In this document: positions 7,349-15,209 of the stretch, piece by piece | Position numbering within the stretch: the stretch's first letter is position 1 | How the letters are laid out: each line of letters opens with the position of its first letter | Assembly: GCA_052387335.1 (NCBI GenBank) | Contig: JBQTJH010000040.1 | Coordinates: 1-22,323, forward strand | Direction: 5' to 3' | DNA length: 22,323 nt | From: Panacagrimonas sp052387335 | GTDB taxonomy: Bacteria > Pseudomonadota > Gammaproteobacteria > Nevskiales > Nevskiaceae | Notes under the pieces: model-generated | Seen by the model: the letters and a program-made list of their open reading frames with translations, nothing else | Databases searched by the model: none | What the model was told of the DNA's origin: nothing | Program-made: the position numbers and the translations under genes

Positions 7349-7403
7349 TTGTCATCCAAGCTTCACCGCGTCTTCATTTTTCATCCATAGGACTTTCATA
7401 GAT
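7349..7403 (+). promoter_or_regulatory. Pho-box-like array, five 11-bp units, upstream of olsBA
   Basis: Five heptamers recur exactly every 11 bp: TTGTCAT (7349), GCTTCAC (7360), TCTTCAT (7371), CATCCAT (7382) and CTTTCAT (7393), each followed by 4 nt. The PhoB direct repeat is CTGTCAT with an 11-bp period. The first and last units match at 6 of 7, the middle ones at about 3-4, and all five end in CAY. A -10-like TTAAAT (7413-7418) lies 9 bp after the last 11-bp unit, the spacing of a PhoB-activated promoter without a -35. Ornithine-lipid genes are phosphate-starvation genes in several bacteria. PhoB binding here is inferred. Confidence 0.55.
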
Positions 7404-7429
7404 TTCTCGGCGTTAAATCACGAGAAATC
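7401..7429. promoter_or_regulatory. Palindrome around the olsBA -10 region
   Basis: GATTTCTCG (7401-7409) and CGAGAAATC (7421-7429) form a perfect 9-bp inverted repeat. The 11-bp centre holds the -10-like TTAAAT (7413-7418). The right arm ends 3 nt before the olsB ATG. It could be an operator for a dimeric repressor. If transcription starts further upstream it could instead be an RNA hairpin masking the only weak ribosome-binding bases (GAGA). Confidence 0.5.
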
Positions 7430-7432
7430 CAG

Positions 7433-8242
7433 ATGTCCGCCATCCTCGAAGACGGTGTGCTGCGCAGTGATCTTGGTCAAATTGAGGTGCCGCGTTTCAG
7501 CGTGAGCTTCGCTCGCGATGACGCCGAGGTACGCGAGTCGCAGCAATTGCGTTACCAGATTTTTGCCGAAGAAATGGGCGCGCAGATCGACGGCGGCGAC
7601 GCCGGCCTGGACCGCGACGCCTACGATCCCTGGTGCCGCCATCTGCTGGTGCGCGACAACAGCAACGGCCGCATCGTTGCGTGCACCCGTATCCTCACTG
7701 ACGATCAGGCGCCCAATGCTGGCGGCTTCTATTCATCCGGCGAATTCGACCTGGCGATGATCGACAGCCTGCCCGGTCGGGTGATGGAAATTGGCCGCAC
7801 CTGTGTTGATCGCGAGTATCGCAACGGCGCGGTCATCGCCACGCTCTGGCAAGGCATTGCCGGCTACATCACCGCACACGGCTTCGATTATCTGTTCGGC
7901 TGCGCCAGCATTGGCCTGGAGGACGGTGGTGCACAGGCACACGCGATCATCCAGCAGATCAAGGCCAAGCATCTGACACCGGACTATCAGCGCGTACGGC
8001 CGTATTATCCGCTGCCCGCCGTCGATGGTCGCAGTGCCGACAAGACGCGCATGCCACCCCTGCTCAAGGCCTATCTGAGTCTGGGCGCCAAGGCCTGCGG
8101 CGACGCGTATTGGGATCGTGACTTCAACTGCGCCGACGTGTTCATGCTGCTCAATGTCACCGACCTGAATCCGCGCTACGCACGTCACTTCCTGGATCGC
8201 TCGGTCGCGACGGGCGAGGAGCGGCTCGCGGCGCATGGCTGA
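7433..8242 (+). CDS. olsB: L-ornithine N(alpha)-acyltransferase (ornithine lipid synthesis)
   Basis: GNAT-fold N-acyltransferase of the OlsB/'hemolysin-like' family (COG3176). It transfers a 3-hydroxyacyl group from acyl-ACP to ornithine, making lyso-ornithine lipid. It has 269 residues. Visible family segments are LRYQIFAEEMGAQ, DAYDPWCRHLLVRD, IVACTRILTDDQA, FYSSGEFDL, VMEIGRTCVDREYRNGAVIA (acyl-donor binding), LWQGIAGYI, YLFGCASIGLED, PPLLKAYLSLGAKACGDAYW and DFNCADVFMLLNV. ATG 7433 follows a palindrome and a Pho-box-like array. The stop overlaps the start of the PlsC-type gene by 8 nt, the usual olsBA arrangement. A general COG3176 acyltransferase is the alternative; the pairing favours OlsB. 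Confidence 0.88.
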   Translation: MSAILEDGVLRSDLGQIEVPRFSVSFARDDAEVRESQQLRYQIFAEEMGAQIDGGDAGLDRDAYDPWCRHLLVRDNSNGRIVACTRILTDDQAPNAGGFYSSGEFDLAMIDSLPGRVMEIGRTCVDREYRNGAVIATLWQGIAGYITAHGFDYLFGCASIGLEDGGAQAHAIIQQIKAKHLTPDYQRVRPYYPLPAVDGRSADKTRMPPLLKAYLSLGAKACGDAYWDRDFNCADVFMLLNVTDLNPRYARHFLDRSVATGEERLAAHG

Positions 8243-9041
8243 AGTGCGGCCGCTGGACCCGGACCGGGTCGAGGCAGACGCGCTGGATCAAAGTCTGCCT
8301 GCGCAGTTGCGCGAGCAGATTCGTTTTGTCTGGCGCAGCGCGCAGCTACTGATTCACGTGGCCTTCGGCCTGCTGATCGCGCTGGCCGTACACCTGGATT
8401 TCAGTCATCGGCTTTCGCCGGAGAAACTCGCTGGGTTCTGGTCGCGCGGTTTGCTGCGCATTCTGGGCATTCGCTGGCGCGTGCGCGGGCATGCGCCGGT
8501 ATCGCACGGTGTCATCGTGGCCAACCACGTGTCCTGGCTGGACATCCCGCTGCTCGTGGCCAGCCTGCCGACGCGCTTCGTCTCCAAGTCCGAGGTGCGT
8601 CACTGGCCGGTGGCCGGCTGGCTAGCGGACGCCGCCGGCACCTTCTATCTGCGACGTGGTCAGGGTGGGTCACGGCCGCTGCTCAATCGGCTGGTGCCGT
8701 TTCTGCGCGAGGGCGGCAGCGTGGCCTTCTTCCCCGAGGGCACGACCAGCGTCGGCAAGGACCTGCTGCCCTTCCATCCGCGACTGTTCGCCGCGGCGGT
8801 GGAAGCCGCCTGCCCGCTGCAAGCCATCGGCATCCGCTACAGCCTCGGCACAGACGGTACCAATGTCGCGCCCTTTGTCGGCGACGACGATCTGGTGTCG
8901 CACCTGCTGCGCCTGCTACGCAACCCGGAACTCACGGCGGAGCTGCTGATTGGTCAGGCGATGGATCCGGCCGGCCAGACCCGCGAGCACTTGGCCGAAC
9001 AGGCCCGCGCCTGCATCCAGACCCAGCTCGGCCTCAGCTGA
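8235..9041 (+). CDS. olsA: Lyso-ornithine lipid O-acyltransferase, PlsC family
   Basis: PlsC-type acyltransferase at the inner membrane, expected to add the second acyl chain to lyso-ornithine lipid. It has 268 residues: an N-terminal hydrophobic helix at about 35-53 (LLIHVAFGLLIALAV), the HX4D motif NHVSWLD (His98, Asp103), the glycerophosphate-binding-like FFPEGTTS at 165-172, and VSKSEVRHWPVAGW between them. It overlaps olsB by 8 nt, so translation is probably coupled. By sequence alone it could be a 1-acylglycerol-3-phosphate acyltransferase (PlsC); some OlsA proteins do both. Function is assigned mainly from the pairing. Confidence 0.85.
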   Translation: MAEVRPLDPDRVEADALDQSLPAQLREQIRFVWRSAQLLIHVAFGLLIALAVHLDFSHRLSPEKLAGFWSRGLLRILGIRWRVRGHAPVSHGVIVANHVSWLDIPLLVASLPTRFVSKSEVRHWPVAGWLADAAGTFYLRRGQGGSRPLLNRLVPFLREGGSVAFFPEGTTSVGKDLLPFHPRLFAAAVEAACPLQAIGIRYSLGTDGTNVAPFVGDDDLVSHLLRLLRNPELTAELLIGQAMDPAGQTREHLAEQARACIQTQLGLS

Positions 9042-9093
9042 ATCACCGCTCAGTGGCTGATGGACGCCGGGGCGAAGGCGTAAAATCCGGGCC

Positions 9094-10068
9094 ATGAGCA
9101 CTCCCTCCACCCCGCCGCCGGTCGTTCCCGGCGTCAAGCTGCGTGGCGCCGACAAGATGGCGCGCATCCCCGTCAAGTTCGAAGCCACGGTCACGGCACC
9201 GCGCAAGCCCGCGTGGATTCGCGCCAAGCTCGGCCATTCGGCGGAAGTGGATCGCATCAAGGCCATCCTGCGGGCGCAGGGTCTGCACACGGTGTGCGAG
9301 GAAGCCAGCTGCCCCAATCTGTCCGAGTGCTTCGGCAAGGGCACTGCGACTTTCATGATCATGGGCGACATCTGCACGCGGCGTTGCCCGTTTTGCGATG
9401 TGGCGCACGGCCGCCCCAAACCGTTGGATACCGAGGAGCCGCGCAAGCTGGCGCAGACCATCGCCGCCATGAGCCTGAAGTACGTGGTCATCACCAGCGT
9501 CGATCGTGACGATCTGCGCGATGGCGGCGCCGCGCATTTCGCCGAATGCATCCGCGAATCCCGCGCGGCCAGTCCGAGCTTGAAGATCGAAGTGCTGGTC
9601 CCTGATTTCCGCGGCCGCATGGACCCGGCATTGGCCATCTTCAAGGACGCGCCGCCGGATGTGTTCAATCACAACCTGGAAACCGTGCCGCGCCTGTACA
9701 AACAGGCCCGTCCCGGTTCGGACTACGACTGGAGCCTGGATCTGCTAGAGCGCTTCAAGGCGCTGCATCCAGAGGTGCCGACCAAGTCCGGGCTCATGCT
9801 GGGCTTGGGCGAAGAAATTACCGAGATCGAGCAGGTGATGCGCGACCTGCGCGCGCATGGCGTGGACATGCTCACGCTCGGCCAGTATCTGCAGCCTTCG
9901 AAGAATCATCTGCCGGTGTCACGTTTCGTCCACCCCGACGAGTTCGAACGCCTGCGCGTGCTGGGCGAGGACATGGGCTTTGCCCACGTGGCCAGCGGTC
10001 CGATGGTGCGATCAAGCTATCACGCCGATCAGCAGGCACATGGCGTGATCGACCACAGCCTAGCGTAA
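9094..10068 (+). CDS. lipA: Lipoyl synthase
   Basis: Radical-SAM enzyme that inserts two sulfurs into octanoyl-carrier domains of 2-oxoacid dehydrogenases and GcvH. It has 324 residues. The auxiliary cluster cysteines are C68, C73 and C79 (CEEASCPNLSEC), the radical-SAM cysteines C94, C98 and C101 (CTRRCPFC), the same numbering as in E. coli LipA. The C-terminal RSSYHAD motif with the conserved serine is present. TAAAAT (9081-9086) lies 7 nt before the ATG, so the message could be nearly leaderless, but no good -35 is seen. The octanoyltransferase gene lipB, often adjacent, is not in the window. It converges on the GGDEF/EAL gene with only 3 bp between stops. Firm. Confidence 0.97.
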   Translation: MSTPSTPPPVVPGVKLRGADKMARIPVKFEATVTAPRKPAWIRAKLGHSAEVDRIKAILRAQGLHTVCEEASCPNLSECFGKGTATFMIMGDICTRRCPFCDVAHGRPKPLDTEEPRKLAQTIAAMSLKYVVITSVDRDDLRDGGAAHFAECIRESRAASPSLKIEVLVPDFRGRMDPALAIFKDAPPDVFNHNLETVPRLYKQARPGSDYDWSLDLLERFKALHPEVPTKSGLMLGLGEEITEIEQVMRDLRAHGVDMLTLGQYLQPSKNHLPVSRFVHPDEFERLRVLGEDMGFAHVASGPMVRSSYHADQQAHGVIDHSLA

Positions 10069-10071
10069 GGC

Positions 10072-11631
10072 TCAGACGCGCGGCACCATCGGCGCAGCGC
10101 GCCGCAGCAGGGCCTCGAACTCGGCGGCTGACACCGCCTCGCTGTACAGGAATCCCTGCAACACCGGGCAGCCGAGTTCACTCAGCGTCTCGGCCTGCTG
10201 CGCAGTTTCCACACCCTCGGCAATCACCTGCAAATGCAGCGATTGCGCCATCGCGATGATGGCGCGGATCACCGCTACGTCGCGCTCGCCATCCAGTTCG
10301 CGGACAAACGACTGATCGATCTTGATCGCATCCAGCGGCAGCTTGCGCAGGTAGGACAGTGAGGAATACCCGGTTCCAAAGTCATCCAGCGCCACCGCAA
10401 TACCCAGGTCACGGATGGCGCCGAGCGTGCGCTTGGCGGCGTCGAAGTCGGTGATCAGCACGCTCTCGGTGACTTCAAACAAAAGACATTGCGGGCTGGC
10501 GCCGGTGTTGCGCACCACATCGCGTACGCGCGCCACCAGATCCGGACTGTGAAAGCGCGCCTCGGAAATATTGACCGCGATGCGTAGGCGCGGCTCAAAC
10601 AACTGCCATGAGGCCAGCCGCGAACACACGGCGGTGAACACCGCGTCGTCCAGCGCATAGGTCAAGCCCGCGGCATCGGCGGCCGGCACGAAGACGCTGG
10701 GGCTGATGAACCGACCGTCCGACAAAGGCCAGCGCGCCAGCGCTTCGGCACCGACGATGCAGGGTCCGTCGATACCGGAGACCTGCGGCTGGAAATACGG
10801 CAGCAGCAGGTCGTTCTCCAGCGCTTCGCGCAAGCCGGTTTCAATTTGGCCCGACAGGCCCGAGCCGCGGCGCCGCACACGCGCCGCCGTTGCGCCTTGC
10901 GGACCCAGGCTCGCCACACGCCCCAGATCGGCCTGTACGCGATGCAGCAGTTCGAAGGCGCTGTCACCCTCATGAGGGCTGAGCGCCACCGCGATACCGC
11001 TGGCAACCGGATAGGGCATGCCGTCAAACCAGACTTCGGTCAACAAGGCATCCTGGGTGCGTGCGGCGACGCGCTCGGCGTACTGCTTGAGTTGCAAACC
11101 TTCGAGGCCGACGTGCGGCAGCATCACTACGAGCAGGTCATCGTCGATGCGCGCCAGCAACTCCATCGGCTTGAGATGCGAGCGGATGCGAAACGCGATC
11201 GCCGCCAACAGCCGCGCCTGCGCGGCCCGGTCCAGCGACGAGGCGCCGACATTCAAATCACGGATCTCGAACGCGATAACGGCCAGCGAGGCGCTCTCCA
11301 GACGGGCGTGCTGCAAGGCCTGTTTGAGCCGCTCCAGGAACACTTCGCGGGTTCGCAGGCCAGAGGCCGGATCGTGATCCAGAGCAAAACGCGCCTGCGC
11401 AATGGCCTCATCGCGCTCACGCAGTTGCGCGCGCAGCTCGGCGTTCTCTTGTTCGAGCTGAGCCAGCCGCTCCGCGGCGGCGGTCTCGATTTTCGCGAGC
11501 GTCAAGCGCCGACCGCTATCGCCCCGATGCAACTCCCCTGAATCCATTCGCTGGGCCCCCAGCCCATTGCTGCCATGCGCGACATTCGCAATTTGATACG
11601 CGTCGCTGCATTGATCGTTCAACTTGTGCAT
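10072..11631 (-). CDS. GGDEF/EAL protein, probable c-di-GMP phosphodiesterase with degenerate GGDEF
   Basis: Cytoplasmic signalling protein of 519 residues with no transmembrane segment. After a coiled coil (about 44-80, rich in Glu/Gln/Leu) come a GGDEF-type domain (about 85-240) and an EAL domain (about 262-512). The GGDEF signature is replaced by IDDDL (162-166), so cyclase activity is unlikely. The EAL domain keeps E296-A-L, N354, E386, DDFGTGYSS (D416, D417), K437, E472 and Q492, consistent with an active phosphodiesterase hydrolysing c-di-GMP. No PAS or REC domain is present, so the coiled coil or the dead GGDEF (GTP sensing) may regulate it. An internal ATG at residue 29 (MDSGEL) is an alternative start. 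It lies downstream of pbpC across the second structured repeat. Confidence 0.93.
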   Translation of the reverse strand: MHKLNDQCSDAYQIANVAHGSNGLGAQRMDSGELHRGDSGRRLTLAKIETAAAERLAQLEQENAELRAQLRERDEAIAQARFALDHDPASGLRTREVFLERLKQALQHARLESASLAVIAFEIRDLNVGASSLDRAAQARLLAAIAFRIRSHLKPMELLARIDDDLLVVMLPHVGLEGLQLKQYAERVAARTQDALLTEVWFDGMPYPVASGIAVALSPHEGDSAFELLHRVQADLGRVASLGPQGATAARVRRRGSGLSGQIETGLREALENDLLLPYFQPQVSGIDGPCIVGAEALARWPLSDGRFISPSVFVPAADAAGLTYALDDAVFTAVCSRLASWQLFEPRLRIAVNISEARFHSPDLVARVRDVVRNTGASPQCLLFEVTESVLITDFDAAKRTLGAIRDLGIAVALDDFGTGYSSLSYLRKLPLDAIKIDQSFVRELDGERDVAVIRAIIAMAQSLHLQVIAEGVETAQQAETLSELGCPVLQGFLYSEAVSAAEFEALLRRAAPMVPRV

Positions 11632-11664
11632 CGATCATGCCCGCGCGCCGGGCAAAGTACCAAC

Positions 11665-11985
11665 TAGGGCCTGTTCACACTACGGCGCTCGCTGCGGCGG
11701 AGGTCGCTTTGGCGCAGCGCAAGGAAGGAGCGACGTGATGTACTGGACGTACATGAGGAGCGACTAACGCCGCGATGCGCCAAAGCGGCCCCGCCTCCGA
11801 TTGGGCTTACGCGGGAGTGACATTGAGTCACTCCCGCGCTGGGACCCAATCGGGTTGCGGCCAAAATTCCGCCATGCGGCGTTGCTCCTTCCTCATTTGG
11901 AATAACCAAATCGCGTCAGTCGCGCCTTGCCTGGCGGAATTTTGGACTCGCAACGCAGCGACCGACGTAGTGTGAACAGGCCCTA
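11665..11985. repeat. Cloverleaf-like structured repeat, copy 2 (TA-flanked, MITE-like)
   Basis: 321-bp element that fills nearly all of the 351-bp gap between pbpC and the GGDEF/EAL gene. The terminal stem pairs 11665-11696 with 11954-11985 (30 of 32; the first 20 perfect). Arm 1 pairs 11705-11716 with 11776-11787 (12 of 12), tip ATGTAC-TGGAC-GTACAT (11738-11754). Arm 2 pairs 11861-11874 with 11932-11945 (14 of 14), tip TTTGG-AATAA-CCAAA (11896-11910). An extra middle arm, nearly absent in copy 1, pairs 11797-11805 with 11845-11853 and 11810-11821 with 11827-11838 around loop ATTGA. Loops TGGAC and AATAA are identical to those of copy 1, while stem bases differ in matched pairs. The stop codon of pbpC (TAG, 11985-11983) lies on its end. 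Confidence 0.87.
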
Positions 11986-14325
11986 TGGAACAACCTCTAC
12001 ATGCAGCTCGCGCTGATCGACACGCCCGTACTCGTCGACAGCACTCAGCTGAAACCGTCCAGGTCGTGACGGTACCCAAGCCAGCGCAACACCGGGCGCA
12101 CTGGCGCCGACGAACGACTCGTCAACGAACCAGAACAAGGTCCGTGCATCGCCCTCGGCGTGCGCGTTGAACGTCAGGCTTTCGCGCCCGAGTTGTGCCG
12201 CGCGCAGGCTGTAGCTCACGCCCTCGCGCGGCGACACGATCTGCGGGGTGGCGCCCGCAGCAAGGATTGGCGCGCAATCACCCGGCGGCGGTGGCCGGTG
12301 CCGCGGAGTGCCCGCCTGCGCGAACAGGCGCATCAAGTCGGACGACCAGAACTCGTGCAACTCCCAGCGCACCGATCGTGGATCAAACGGCGGACAGGCC
12401 TGACGACCGCTGCGCATATCGACCGGCACGCGCCGATGGACTTGCGACAAGCGAATAGGCGAAACACCGGGAATGAAGGATGTAAATTTGCGCTGCGGGC
12501 AGTCGGCATTGGGCAAATCACCGGAGGCGGCACATACCTCTACCTGACGCAGCTGCGGTGGCTGCACCACCGCAGGTTCGACATAGCCGGGCAAGGCGCG
12601 CAGCGCATCGACCATATGAAAGAACAGCGGCGCCGCCGCGTGCACACCGACGAAGGCGGGATTCGAGCGGCCGTCAAACTCGCCGATCCAGACTGCGAGC
12701 ACATAGGGACCGAATACACCCACGGTCCAGGCATCGCGAAAACCCCAGGACGTGCCGGTCTTCCAGGCCAGCGGGCGACCCGCACCGATACCTTGAATAA
12801 GCAGGTCATCGGGGCGCGGATTCTGCCTCAGCATCTCCAGACTCATGAAGGCGGCTTCGGCCGACAGCACGTGTGCAGTTGGCGTGCTCGGCGGGTCGTC
12901 ATGCGTATAGCGCAGCGCACGCAGCTCTCCCCGATTCGGCAAGCATGCGTAGAGACGCAGCATCTCCTCCATCGTCACTTCGCCGCCGCCCAAGGCCAGC
13001 GCCAGACCATAGTGCGCCTCGGTCGCCATCGCCTCGACTCCGCCCTTGCGCAGGAACACGTGGAAGCTCGGCTCGCGCAACTGCGAGGCCAAGGCCACCG
13101 CCGGCACATTGCGTGATCGGATCAACGCCTGGGTTGCGCTGATTGGACCCACAAACGCGCCATCGAAATTTTCCGGCGTGTAAGGGCCAAACGCAGTGGG
13201 TGCATCCTTGAGCATCGACTCTGGATGAATGAGGCCCTGATCGATAGCCAGCGCGTAGATGAAGGGTTTGAGCGCGGAACCCGGCGAGCGTTTAGCGCGC
13301 GTACCGTCGACCTGGCCGTGCAGATCGGCATCGTAGAAATCGGCCGAGCCGATCACCGCCCTGACGCCCATGTCGCGCCAGTCCAGCAGCATCGCAGACG
13401 CGTTGCGCAAACCCCGATCGCGCCGACGCGCGACGTAATGGCTCAAGACGCGCTCCAGCGCACGCTGCATTCGCAGATCCAGAGTGGCCTGGATACGCAC
13501 CGCAGCGGGACGCTCGGCCAGTAGATTGGCCGCCAGATGGGGCGCGGCAAAAGACAGGTCGCCAAGCGCGCGATACGACTGCGGCAGTTGCAGCAGGCCG
13601 CGATCCGGCTCGTCTTGCGGGTGCAGCTGCACCCAACGCTCAAACAACCGCTGTCGTGCCGCGCGCAGTGCCGACGGTTCTGCCTGTGATCGCGGCGCAC
13701 GCAAACTGGGTGCCTGCGGGATCAGCACCAGGCTCAGCGCTTCGGGCAGTGACAAGCGATCTGCAGACTTGCCGAAGTACACCAGGCTGGCCGTACCCAC
13801 GCCCTGGATATTGCCGCCGTAGGGCAGCAGATTGATGTGCGCTTCGAGCAGTTCGCGCTTGCTGTAGCGTGCTTCCAGCCACAAAGCGAGCGCGATCTGC
13901 CGCAGCTTGCCCGGCGCTCGACGCGTATCCAGGCGGTAGTAGAGCCGCGCCAGCTGCATCGTCAGCGTCGAAGCACCCTGGCGCGCGCCGCCGGTAAGCA
14001 GCGCGTGTGTGGCGCGGACCAGCGCCAGTGGATCGACGCCGGGATGAAGATAGAAATGCCGATCTTCGTGCAGCAACAGCGCCTGGATGAAGCGCGGCGA
14101 TACCTGGTCCAGTGCGGTCCACAGGCGGTACTGCTCATCCGGCGCCAAGCTCAAACGCAGGAGCAGGCCCTGCCTATCAAATACGGCCTGAGATTGACCG
14201 ATGCGATCCGCCAGCGGCGGGTGCGGCCAGACGCGAATCAGCAGTAGCGCGACACCAACAACCGTCGCCAGACCTAGAACTAGGTGGATGCGCAGAGCGC
14301 GTACACGCGCCGACGGGTGGCGCAT
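11983..14325 (-). CDS. pbpC: Penicillin-binding protein 1C
   Basis: Class A penicillin-binding protein (peptidoglycan glycosyltransferase plus transpeptidase) of the PBP1C family; 780 residues, inner membrane, active part periplasmic. A single signal anchor spans about 13-31. The GT51 domain has HEDRHFYLHPGVDP (catalytic E87) and GASTLTMQLARL (118-128). The transpeptidase has S350-A-L-K353, S404-R-N406 and K522-T-G524. The C-terminal part (about 690-780) has the beta-rich form expected of the PBP1C-specific BiPBP_C domain. The alpha-2-macroglobulin gene that often accompanies pbpC is not in the window; erpA lies 22 bp upstream, with a bactofilin gene before it. The TAG stop sits on the terminus of repeat copy 2. 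Firm. Confidence 0.95.
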   Translation of the reverse strand: MRHPSARVRALRIHLVLGLATVVGVALLLIRVWPHPPLADRIGQSQAVFDRQGLLLRLSLAPDEQYRLWTALDQVSPRFIQALLLHEDRHFYLHPGVDPLALVRATHALLTGGARQGASTLTMQLARLYYRLDTRRAPGKLRQIALALWLEARYSKRELLEAHINLLPYGGNIQGVGTASLVYFGKSADRLSLPEALSLVLIPQAPSLRAPRSQAEPSALRAARQRLFERWVQLHPQDEPDRGLLQLPQSYRALGDLSFAAPHLAANLLAERPAAVRIQATLDLRMQRALERVLSHYVARRRDRGLRNASAMLLDWRDMGVRAVIGSADFYDADLHGQVDGTRAKRSPGSALKPFIYALAIDQGLIHPESMLKDAPTAFGPYTPENFDGAFVGPISATQALIRSRNVPAVALASQLREPSFHVFLRKGGVEAMATEAHYGLALALGGGEVTMEEMLRLYACLPNRGELRALRYTHDDPPSTPTAHVLSAEAAFMSLEMLRQNPRPDDLLIQGIGAGRPLAWKTGTSWGFRDAWTVGVFGPYVLAVWIGEFDGRSNPAFVGVHAAAPLFFHMVDALRALPGYVEPAVVQPPQLRQVEVCAASGDLPNADCPQRKFTSFIPGVSPIRLSQVHRRVPVDMRSGRQACPPFDPRSVRWELHEFWSSDLMRLFAQAGTPRHRPPPPGDCAPILAAGATPQIVSPREGVSYSLRAAQLGRESLTFNAHAEGDARTLFWFVDESFVGASAPGVALAWVPSRPGRFQLSAVDEYGRVDQRELHVEVVP

Positions 14326-14347
14326 GAGTGCGCCCTACGCCAAGGCC

Positions 14348-14713
14348 TCAGACGGAGAAGGAGGACCCGCAGCCGCAGGTGGTGCTTGCATTGGGATTGC
14401 GGATCACAAACTGCGCGCCTTCCACATTGTCTTTGTAGTCAATCTCAGCGCCGGTGAGGTACTGCATGCTCATGGGATCCACCACCAGCCGGACGCCGTG
14501 ATTCTCGACCTGCACATCGTCGTCCTCGGCCGCAGTGTCGAACTTGAAGCCGTATTGAAAGCCAGAGCAGCCGCCGCCGCTGATGAATACGCGGAGCACC
14601 TGGTCGGGATTGTCTTCCTCGTCCAGCAACTCGCGGACCTTGCGCGCCGCAGAGTCAGTGAAGACCAGCGGGATGTCCGCCGTTTGCGTCGCAGAAATCG
14701 TTTCAGTTTGCAT
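14348..14713 (-). CDS. erpA: Iron-sulfur cluster insertion protein ErpA
   Basis: A-type Fe-S carrier of 121 residues that passes clusters to apo-proteins, including those of isoprenoid synthesis and respiration. The three ligand cysteines are present: C49 in GGGCSGFQYGF, and C113 and C115 in the ErpA-like C-terminus NPNASTTCGCGSSFSV. ErpA is preferred over IscA by this tail and by synteny with argC, seen in other gammaproteobacteria. It lies 5 bp after the bactofilin stop and 22 bp before pbpC, all in one direction. No IscR site was recognised, and no isc or suf genes are in the window. Confidence 0.95.
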   Translation of the reverse strand: MQTETISATQTADIPLVFTDSAARKVRELLDEEDNPDQVLRVFISGGGCSGFQYGFKFDTAAEDDDVQVENHGVRLVVDPMSMQYLTGAEIDYKDNVEGAQFVIRNPNASTTCGCGSSFSV

Positions 14714-14718
14714 CGTCT

Positions 14719-15207
14719 TTAACCTCCACTGCTGCCGCCGGGAGCGGCCAGCTTGGCGCGCCGCAGATCGCGGATATCTGCCAACGCGACATCACTACGC
14801 GTTTCGTGCACCGAACTCGGTACCCGATCACCTGTCGGGTCATGCACCATCTGACCATTCACCGCGGCGCCGCCCTGCACTTCCAGAACGTTGTAGTAGA
14901 CATTGCCGTTGACCCGCGCGTGCGCGGCAAGCGTCATCTTCTCGCTGGCGTGCACATTGCCCGACACCGATCCATTGACTACCAGAATGGGGACGCTGAC
15001 ATCGCCTTCAATGGATCCGGTTTCGCTGACCGACAGCGAGGCCTGCTGCCCGGCGGCGGCCAGCACCTTGCCCTTGATGGCGCCGTCCACGTGCAAGCCT
15101 CCGGAAAACAGCACGTCGCCACGGATTTCCGTGTTACTGCCGATCAGGGTGTCGACCGTGGTCGGCTTGCGCCGGCTGGCTTGATCCTTGTTGCTGAACA
15201 GACTCAT
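14719..15207 (-). CDS. Bactofilin (polymer-forming cytoskeletal protein)
   Basis: Bactofilins self-assemble without nucleotide into membrane-associated filaments that position cell-wall enzymes. I start at ATG 15207 (MSLFSNKDQ, 162 residues), because AGGAG lies 5 nt upstream; a longer frame from 15243 would overlap the previous gene. The short polar N-terminus (about 1-16) is followed by the right-handed beta-helix core (about 17-120), with regular repeats such as TLIGSNTEIRGDVLFSGGLH, VDGAIKGKV, GSIEGDVSVP and NGSVSGNVHA. The C-terminus is charged. The Shine-Dalgarno AGGAG lies on the last codons of the upstream DUF6776-like gene, so translation is coupled. Two genes downstream is a PBP1C, a possible client. 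Confidence 0.93.
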   Translation of the reverse strand: MSLFSNKDQASRRKPTTVDTLIGSNTEIRGDVLFSGGLHVDGAIKGKVLAAAGQQASLSVSETGSIEGDVSVPILVVNGSVSGNVHASEKMTLAAHARVNGNVYYNVLEVQGGAAVNGQMVHDPTGDRVPSSVHETRSDVALADIRDLRRAKLAAPGGSSGG

Positions 15208-15209
15208 CC

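Noticed and set aside
12160..13116. 318-codon plus-strand open frame opposite pbpC
   Set aside because: Antisense shadow; the opposite strand carries the transpeptidase motifs.
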